DNA of 64,000 bases, from positions 372,001 to 436,000 of the forward strand of contig CAWGRH010000011.1 in the NCBI GenBank assembly GCA_963824905.1. The letters run 5' to 3'. The stretch comes from JAJPKK01 sp963824905. Its GTDB lineage: Bacteria > Pseudomonadota > Alphaproteobacteria > Rhizobiales > Xanthobacteraceae. The notes beneath the pieces were generated by a model. The model was given only the letters and a program-made list of their open reading frames with translations. It was not told where the DNA came from and made no database searches. Positions 58,534 through 64,000 of the stretch are shown here, in pieces (within the stretch, counting starts at the first letter, position 1; each line of letters starts with the position of its first letter). The translations under genes and the position numbers were made by a program.

Positions 58534-60015
58534 TCACGCGCCGGACAATGGTTGCGCAATGCTCTCCAGTGACTTCTGTTCCGCATCGACACCGAACCTG
58601 ACTTCGGCGGCGGCCGCGATCAGCATCAGGACCGCGGCGACGCCGTAGCCGACGGCCACCGCGACAATGACGCCCGATCCGACGAGGTACCCGAACAGCG
58701 CCGGGCCGACGGCCCCGCCGACCGCAGTGCCGATCGCGTAGAATATCGCGATCGCCAGTGCCCGGGCCTCGAGCGGAAAGATCTCGCTCGCAGTCAGATA
58801 CGCGGAGCTCGCGGCCGCAGAGGCGAAAAAGAAGATCACCATCCAAGCAGTCGTCTGGGTCCATGCCGTAAAGACGTCGAATCCGAGCAGCACAGCCGTC
58901 AGCAGCAAAAGGACGCCGGCGACCGCGTATGTGCCGGCGATCATCACACGCCGGCCGACGATGTCGAACAACGGTGACAACAGCACGGGCCCGAGAAAAT
59001 TGCTGACAGCGAGGGGCAACAGATAAAGCCCGGTCGACTGCTCGGGAACGCCGTGGAACGTGGTGAGCACGAGTCCGTAGGAGAAGAACACCGCATTGAA
59101 CAGAAACGCCTGCGCCGTGAGCAGGATCGCCGCAAGGATGCTGCGCTCACGGTATTGGTGCAGCATGGCGTGCAGGATCAACCCGAGGCCGAAGCTCTTG
59201 CGCGGCTTCACCGTGAGGGTTTCATGCACGGGCGCCAGATCGGCGCCCGTATCGGACCGCACGCGCGCTTCGATTTCGGCGACGGCCGCGTCAGCCTCGC
59301 GCGCGCGGTCGTGGGTGACGAGCCAGCGCGGACTTTCCGGCACAAAGCCGCGCAGCAGGAGAATTCCGAGGCCCAGCACGGCGCCGGCAGCAAATCCGAA
59401 CCGCCAGCCGAAATCGACGGCGAACAGCTTTGGGTCGAGAAACAGGAGCGAGGCGCCAGAGCCCAGCGCCGCGCCGAGCCAGAAGCTGCCGTTGACGATG
59501 AGGTCGACGCGTCCGCGATATTTTGCGGGAATAAGCTCGTCGATCGCGGAATTGATGGCGGCATATTCGCCGCCGATGCCGAGCCCGGTCACCGCCCGGA
59601 ATACCGCGAAACTCCAGAAATTCCACGACAGCGCGGTGAGCATCACTCCCACCAGATAGACGATCAACGTGACATAGAAGACGAATCTCCGTCCGTACCG
59701 GTCGGTGAGCCAGCCGAACACGAGCGCCCCGCATACCGCCCCCACCACGTAGGAAGACGCCGCCTCGCCGACCTGCTGCGCCGACAGCCCGAGCGTCGCA
59801 GTGTTCTGCAGCACCGGCCCGATCGAACCGACAATGGTGACTTCGAGACCATCCAGGATCCAGGTGATGCCGAGAGCAAAGACGATCAGGACGTGGAAGC
59901 GGCACCACGGAAGCCGGTCGAGGCGTGCGGGGATATCGGTCGTGATGGTCGCGTCCGCGGCGCCCCGGTCGCTGCCGACGTGGCGCGTTGTCCTGATGTC
60001 GGCAGCTGACGACAT
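58534..60015 (-). CDS. MFS transporter, sugar/organic-acid type
   Basis: A 493-residue major facilitator with 12 predicted membrane segments. Family motifs: FGWLTDRYGRRFVFY (loop 2-3), LGIGGEYAAINSAIDELIP and KYRGR, PESPRWLV, and LSPLFDIVGRRVM in loop 8-9. Layout matches the sugar transporter/aromatic acid:H+ symporter clan; a specific substrate cannot be named. ATG at 60015 is preceded at 60048 by a perfect EcfG-type promoter, so expression is tied to general stress. Confidence 0.93.
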   Translation of the reverse strand: MSSAADIRTTRHVGSDRGAADATITTDIPARLDRLPWCRFHVLIVFALGITWILDGLEVTIVGSIGPVLQNTATLGLSAQQVGEAASSYVVGAVCGALVFGWLTDRYGRRFVFYVTLIVYLVGVMLTALSWNFWSFAVFRAVTGLGIGGEYAAINSAIDELIPAKYRGRVDLIVNGSFWLGAALGSGASLLFLDPKLFAVDFGWRFGFAAGAVLGLGILLLRGFVPESPRWLVTHDRAREADAAVAEIEARVRSDTGADLAPVHETLTVKPRKSFGLGLILHAMLHQYRERSILAAILLTAQAFLFNAVFFSYGLVLTTFHGVPEQSTGLYLLPLAVSNFLGPVLLSPLFDIVGRRVMIAGTYAVAGVLLLLTAVLLGFDVFTAWTQTTAWMVIFFFASAAASSAYLTASEIFPLEARALAIAIFYAIGTAVGGAVGPALFGYLVGSGVIVAVAVGYGVAAVLMLIAAAAEVRFGVDAEQKSLESIAQPLSGA

Positions 60016-60047
60016 TGCACCTTCCCGGGCGTCGGCGACGCTGGCTC

Positions 60048-60072
60048 AACGCCGGTCCGGTGCGCGGGTTCC
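60048..60072 (-). promoter_or_regulatory. EcfG-type stress promoter of the MFS gene
   Basis: On the minus strand GGAAC (60072-60068), 16 bases, CGTT (60051-60048): exact consensus, 32 bases before the start codon at 60015. Confidence 0.8.
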
Positions 60073-60122
60073 GGATCGCCAGGCGCGCCGACGGCGGGGA
60101 GAAACACCAGCCAAGCGATCAC

Positions 60123-60147
60123 GGAACTTAGAACGAGCACAGGTGTT
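60123..60147 (+). promoter_or_regulatory. Near-match EcfG-type promoter of the GH15 gene
   Basis: GGAAC (60123-60127), 16 bases, TGTT (60144-60147): one mismatch in the -10. It is divergent from the site at 60048 and points to the gene at 60192 with a leader of about 40 bases. Confidence 0.5.
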
Positions 60148-60191
60148 GAAGTCTCGAGCCGTCAGCGTCCGCGCCGGCGACGCATCGGATC

Positions 60192-62057
60192 ATGGCGAAG
60201 CTCATCGAAGATTACGGCCTGATTGGCGACTGCGAGACCGCGGCGCTGGTCAGTCGCGCCGGCTCGATCGATTGGTTGTGCTGGCCGCGCTTCGATTCCG
60301 GAGCCGTCTTTGCGGCGCTGCTCGGCGGCACCGACAACGGACATTGGAGCATCGCTCCGAACGATCCCGCTCCTCGCGTCCACCGCCGCTATCGCGGGAA
60401 CACTTTGATCCTGGAAACGACGTTCGAGACGATAGACGGCAGCGTTGCTCTCGTCGATTTCATGCCGCTGCGGGAGCGCGGCACGAGTCACCTTATCCGG
60501 ATCGTGCAGGGACGGCGCGGGCGGGTGAAGATGACGACGGAGCTCGTGCTGCGCTTCGACTACGGCGCTGTCGTTCCCTGGATCACGCGCCTCGACGATC
60601 GCAATGTCCAGGCGATCGCCGGCCCCGACATGGTCATCTTATACGCGGAGGCACCACTCGCGGCCGACGGATTTCGTCACCGCGGTGAGTTCACCGTGGC
60701 GGAGGGAGAGCAGGTGGCGTTCTCGCTGCGCTACGGGCCCTCGTATCTCCCGGCGCCCCCGGCGATGGATGCGCGTGAAGCGCTCGAAGCCACCCAAGAC
60801 GCGTGGGAGGAATGGTCCAGCACGTGCAATCAAAGCGGTAACTGGTCCGAGCACGTCTTGCGCTCCGCCATCACCCTCAAGGCGCTGACCTATCGGCCGA
60901 CCGGCGGCATCGTTGCGGCGCCCACCACGTCACTGCCTGAAGCGCTCGGTGGCGTTCGCAACTGGGACTACCGGTTCTGTTGGCTGCGCGATGCAACCTT
61001 CACGCTGATGGCACTGATGAATGCCGGCTTTCACCAGGAGGCTGCGGCGTGGCGGGCGTGGCTGCGACGGGCCGTCGCCGGCGACCCCGCACAGGTGCAG
61101 ATCATGTACGGGCTTGCCGGCGAGCGGCGTCTCGACGAATGGCTGTTGCCCTGGCTGCCCGGCTACGAAGGATCGAAACCGGTCCGCATCGGCAACGCGG
61201 CCGCCGGACAACTGCAGACCGACATTTATGGCGAGGTGCTCGATGCGCTCTATCAAGCAAGCACCCTGGGGCTCGGCGACATCCACGCCGACTGGGACCT
61301 GCAGAGCGCCCTGATCCAGCACCTCGCCGCGATCTGGAAGGAGCCCGATGACGGAATCTGGGAGGTTCGCGGCGAACGACGGCACTTCACCCATTCGAAG
61401 GTCATGGCGTGGGTCGCGTTCGATCGCGCGATCAAGAGCGTGGAGCGCTATGGTCTGCCGGGGCCGGTCGACAAATGGCGCGCAGCGCGGGACGAGATTC
61501 ATCGCGAGGTTTGTGAAAACGGCTTCAATGCCTCGCGCGGCGCCTTTGTGCAAAGCTACGGATCAGACGCACTCGATGCGAGCGGGCTCCTCATCCCGCT
61601 GGTCGGCTTTCTGCCACCATCCGACCCACGCGTAAAATCGACCGTTGCGGCGATCGAGCGCGAGCTCATGGAGAACGGCCTCGTTCTGCGCTACCGGCAT
61701 GACAGCACCGACGACGGCCTACCCGGGAGCGAGGCCGCTTTCCTCGCGTGCAGTTTCTGGCTCGTCGACAACTACGTGCTGCTGGGGCGGCGCGAGGAAG
61801 CTCTCGCGCTGTTCGATCGTCTGCTGTCGTTGCGGAATGATCTCGGCCTGCTCGCGGAGGAATACGACGCCCGCGGGCGCCGCATGCTCGGCAATTTCCC
61901 GCAGGCATTTTCCCACATCGCGCTCATCAACTCCGCGCATAATCTCTGGGAGCGCGAAAAGCCGGCGGAGAAGCGCTCAGGTCACATCCCCGAGCGCGAA
62001 GGCGCCGGGAAAACCGCTCAACAATCGCGGCAGCCATTGCGCACGTCGAAGGTCTGA
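60192..62057 (+). CDS. Glycoside hydrolase family 15 (glucoamylase/trehalase-like)
   Basis: A 621-residue cytoplasmic protein of family GH15, which removes glucose from alpha-glucans or splits trehalose. The N-terminal beta-sandwich domain (residues 1-215) starts IEDYGLIGDCETAALVSRAG, and the (alpha/alpha)6 barrel follows. Catalytic acids are Glu391 in DDGIWEVRGE and Glu556 or Glu557 in LLAEEYDARG. GGVRNWDYRFCWLRDATFT is the family sugar-binding stretch. Length fits the trehalase/glucoamylase branch found in actinobacteria and rhizobia. The next gene, convergent, is a sugar dehydrogenase-like enzyme. Substrate choice between trehalose and maltodextrin is open. Confidence 0.93.
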   Translation: MAKLIEDYGLIGDCETAALVSRAGSIDWLCWPRFDSGAVFAALLGGTDNGHWSIAPNDPAPRVHRRYRGNTLILETTFETIDGSVALVDFMPLRERGTSHLIRIVQGRRGRVKMTTELVLRFDYGAVVPWITRLDDRNVQAIAGPDMVILYAEAPLAADGFRHRGEFTVAEGEQVAFSLRYGPSYLPAPPAMDAREALEATQDAWEEWSSTCNQSGNWSEHVLRSAITLKALTYRPTGGIVAAPTTSLPEALGGVRNWDYRFCWLRDATFTLMALMNAGFHQEAAAWRAWLRRAVAGDPAQVQIMYGLAGERRLDEWLLPWLPGYEGSKPVRIGNAAAGQLQTDIYGEVLDALYQASTLGLGDIHADWDLQSALIQHLAAIWKEPDDGIWEVRGERRHFTHSKVMAWVAFDRAIKSVERYGLPGPVDKWRAARDEIHREVCENGFNASRGAFVQSYGSDALDASGLLIPLVGFLPPSDPRVKSTVAAIERELMENGLVLRYRHDSTDDGLPGSEAAFLACSFWLVDNYVLLGRREEALALFDRLLSLRNDLGLLAEEYDARGRRMLGNFPQAFSHIALINSAHNLWEREKPAEKRSGHIPEREGAGKTAQQSRQPLRTSKV

Positions 62058-62092
62058 AGGCCGGGGTTGTTTCTCTCCCGGGTCGCCGATTG

Positions 62093-63148
62093 TCAAATCT
62101 GCGAGAACTCGACGATGGTCTTTATGTCGCCGTCGCGGTGCTCCAGTGCCTCGCTCCATTTTTCGACGGGGACGCGTCGGGTGATCAGGCCGTTCAGCCA
62201 AGCCCGGTCTGCGCTCAAAAGCGCCTGAGCGGCATGCCGGTAATGGTCGCGATTGGCGTTCACCGATCCGAAAACGACGTCATTGTCCAGCACCGTCGCG
62301 CGGTTGATCGCGCCGATATCGAGATCCTTCGTGCGACCTGGCGCCGAAACTCCGAGCAGGCAAACGATGCCGCCCGGTGCCGTGCGGCCGAGCAAAGGCG
62401 CGATCACTGCTTCCGCGCCGGTGCACTCCATCACCACGTCGGGGTGGGATCCTTCCAGTGCGGCATCGAGGCTGAGATACCTCTTGCCGCCTAGCGCATC
62501 GATCAACTCCGGCTTGCGCCCGCTCCAGTGGCGGTCGAATACGTGCACCTCGAGCTTGCGTTCGGCGCCCATCAACGCCGCCAACAGCCCGATAGGGCCG
62601 GCGCCCGTTACCAGCAGGCTGCGCGGGCGCCACGATTTCGACCGGGAGCCGATCCGCTCGACGTGATCCCATGCTTTGGCCAGGACGCTGGTCGGCTCGA
62701 GGAGCACGCCCAGAAGTCCGAGCGCGGGATCGATGCGGACCGCGAACTCCGGCTCGATGCGAAAGCGATCCGCACCATAGCCGTGGCGTTCCTTGATACC
62801 ACGCTCAGTGTAAAGGCCGTTGCGGCACATGTCCCATTCGCCAGCGGCGCAGGCACAGCACGGAACCGGATCGGGGCGGCGGACGATGCCAACGACGAGG
62901 TCGCCGGGAGAGAAGCCACTCGCGCTCGGCGCGCTCTCGACGCGTCCCAGCGACTCGTGCCCCAGGATCAGCCGTGTCTCGCCGGGCGGCGCGGCGCCGT
63001 ACTCGCCGGATATGATCTCGCGGTCGGTGCCGCAAACACCGAGCGCCACCGCGCGCACGAGCACGCTGCCATCCGTCACACGAGGCTCGGGCATATCCTC
63101 CAGGCTGGCCGACCCGGCACGTCCTGGAACCACGGTCAGTGCACGCAA
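62093..63148 (-). CDS. Zinc-dependent glucose/alcohol dehydrogenase-like enzyme
   Basis: A 351-residue medium-chain dehydrogenase of the archaeal-type glucose dehydrogenase branch. Zinc-site and structural motifs: LGVCGTDREI, GHESLGRV and a cysteine cluster PCCACAAGEWDMC. The NAD(P)-binding turn is VTGAGPIGLLAA. A C-terminal stretch (SVNANRDHYRHAA) is typical of GdhA-like enzymes. It converges with the GH15 gene 35 bases away, and glucose released there could be its substrate; this is inference. A weak EcfG-like site (GGAAC-N16-CGTA, 63209-63185 minus) lies upstream. Confidence 0.88.
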   Translation of the reverse strand: MRALTVVPGRAGSASLEDMPEPRVTDGSVLVRAVALGVCGTDREIISGEYGAAPPGETRLILGHESLGRVESAPSASGFSPGDLVVGIVRRPDPVPCCACAAGEWDMCRNGLYTERGIKERHGYGADRFRIEPEFAVRIDPALGLLGVLLEPTSVLAKAWDHVERIGSRSKSWRPRSLLVTGAGPIGLLAALMGAERKLEVHVFDRHWSGRKPELIDALGGKRYLSLDAALEGSHPDVVMECTGAEAVIAPLLGRTAPGGIVCLLGVSAPGRTKDLDIGAINRATVLDNDVVFGSVNANRDHYRHAAQALLSADRAWLNGLITRRVPVEKWSEALEHRDGDIKTIVEFSQI

Positions 63149-63277
63149 CTCGTCACCATTTGAGCCGCAACGTAATGGCTGAGCTACGCATCAGCTGGAG
63201 AAAGGTTCCGCCCGCGAGTCTGCGGAACTTTGCCGCCGCCTCCGAATTTAAGTTTTGTTTCGGGAGAGAGGTGTTCC

Positions 63278-63652
63278 ATGGAAGCAATTGGCCGTCGGAG
63301 GTGGGCGATCGCCGAGGGGTACATTCCCTCCGAAAGCGCGTTTAGCGATCGCGCGCTGATTTCCCACGAGACGGCCTGCATCCTCAATGCGGGAGATCGC
63401 GAGGCTCTGATCGAAATTACGATCCTTTTCGCGGACCGTGAGCCCGTCGGCCCCTACAAAGTCACAGTGGGGCCGCGACGGACACTCCATCTGCGCTTCA
63501 ACGATCTCAAAGATCCGAAACCGGTGCCGCGCGACACCGACTACGCCTCGATATTCGAGTCCGACGTTCCGATCATCGTGCAGCATACGAGGCTCGACTC
63601 GCGCCGCGCCGAGCTCGCACTGCTCTCGACCATGGCCTATTCGGAGAGTTGA
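63278..63652 (+). CDS. Sensory rhodopsin transducer family protein
   Basis: A 124-residue protein of the Anabaena sensory rhodopsin transducer (ASRT) family, a beta-sandwich that forms tetramers and is thought to relay or sense small ligands. The sequence fits throughout: GRRRWAIAEGYIPSESAFSD, SHETACILNAGDREALIEIT, FADREPVGPYKVTVGPRRTL, PRDTDYASIFESDVPIIVQH and TRLDSRRAE. ATG at 63278 begins MEAIGRRRWA, the family start; an upstream in-frame ATG adds only a poorly supported leader. No rhodopsin gene is in the window, so it probably has another role, for example carbohydrate binding. Confidence 0.9.
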   Translation: MEAIGRRRWAIAEGYIPSESAFSDRALISHETACILNAGDREALIEITILFADREPVGPYKVTVGPRRTLHLRFNDLKDPKPVPRDTDYASIFESDVPIIVQHTRLDSRRAELALLSTMAYSES

Positions 63653-63682
63653 GAGCGGCCCGAACTTCGCGCCGTTTTTTGC

Positions 63683-63708
63683 GGAACCTATTGCAGTGCA
63701 GCGGCGTT
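63683..63708 (+). promoter_or_regulatory. EcfG-type stress promoter of the glycosyltransferase gene
   Basis: GGAAC (63683-63687), 17 bases, CGTT (63705-63708): exact consensus, 57 bases before the start codon at 63765. Confidence 0.78.
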
Positions 63709-63764
63709 CACGACTGGCCTGATCGTGCCGTCTTTCGATTCCCCCGACAGCTGAATGGTGTGCA

Positions 63765-64000
63765 ATGAAAATCGCGCAGATCGCCCCTCTGATCGAGAGC
63801 GTGCCGCCCCGGCTCTATGGGGGCACCGAGCGCGTCGTCTCCTATCTCACCGAGGAGTTGGTTGCGCTCGGTCACGATGTGACGCTGTTCGCAAGCGGCA
63901 ATTCGATCACTGCCGCCAATCTGGTGCCGTGCTGCACCCAGGCGCTGCGCCTCGACACTGCGGTCAGCGACCCCGTGCCCTACTACATGTTGATGCTCGA
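63765..64000 (+). CDS. GT4-type glycosyltransferase, N-terminal part
   Basis: The first 78 codons of a glycosyltransferase of the GT-B fold, cut by the window end. The start MKIAQIAPLIESVPPRLYGG, then TERVVSYLTEELVALGHDVT and LFASGNS, is the nucleotide-sugar transferase N-terminus seen in glycogen/trehalose-linked and surface-polysaccharide GT4 enzymes. The GGTERVV turn binds the acceptor or phosphate. It is preceded by an EcfG-type promoter. Donor and product are unknown from this fragment. Confidence 0.88.
   Translation, partial: MKIAQIAPLIESVPPRLYGGTERVVSYLTEELVALGHDVTLFASGNSITAANLVPCCTQALRLDTAVSDPVPYYMLML

Noticed and set aside
63185..63209. EcfG promoter of the dehydrogenase gene (GGAAC-N16-CGTA, minus)
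   Set aside because: The last -10 base, normally T, differs; kept only as a remark in the gene entry.
63232..63260. EcfG promoter for the ASRT-like gene (GGAAC at 63232)
   Set aside because: No CGTT-like -10 occurs 16-17 bases downstream.

Overview
The window is GC-rich, densely coded DNA with no rRNA, tRNA or CRISPR that I could see. The gene content points to an alphaproteobacterium of the Bradyrhizobium/Xanthobacteraceae kind. The evidence is four tricarboxylate-type (Bug/TctC) binding proteins, many secreted or Tat-exported hydrolases, a set of small rhizobial stress proteins, and a series of promoters matching the alphaproteobacterial general stress sigma factor EcfG (GGAAC-N16/17-CGTT). 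The exact genus is inference.

Bases 1-32 kb are a mosaic of short, often divergent transcription units for handling organic compounds: a truncated amidase, alpha/beta hydrolases, a dihydropyrimidinase-like enzyme with a CobW-type GTPase, a second amidohydrolase, a SoxC-type molybdoenzyme, a metallo-beta-lactamase-fold hydrolase, an aldo/keto reductase, an L,D-transpeptidase, a Vgb-type propeller protein, three related secreted proteins of unknown function, four orphan Bug binding proteins and a MmgE/PrpD protein. Two copies of a ~100-bp palindromic repeat lie here, at 11178 and 26778.

Bases 32-43.7 kb hold a LysR regulator, a perfect inverted repeat next to its start codon, and a nine-gene operon. 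The operon encodes an ABC importer (binding protein, ATPase, two permeases), the two subunits of an ATP-dependent hydantoinase/oxoprolinase, two M24/creatinase-fold proteins (the first clearly without metal ligands) and an ACMSD-like amidohydrolase. It looks like a complete uptake and degradation pathway for a small amide or cyclic amide.

Bases 44-64 kb look like a general stress island. A 2103-residue soluble hybrid histidine kinase with eleven 92-residue HAMP repeats is followed by an HWE kinase with two receiver domains. Then come CsbD, DUF3309, PRC-barrel, DUF883, DUF6496 and other small stress or membrane proteins, an MFS transporter, a GH15 glucanase/trehalase, a glucose-dehydrogenase-like enzyme, a sensory-rhodopsin-transducer protein and the start of a glycosyltransferase. 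Eight perfect EcfG-type promoter matches and three near matches sit just upstream of these genes in the right orientation.

Five genes are interrupted by what looks like a single extra base (about 855, 7598, 34497, 40309 and 57677), and a sixth extra base could explain the fused gene at 19974. All are in the same direction, so insertion-type sequencing errors are at least as likely as real pseudogenes.
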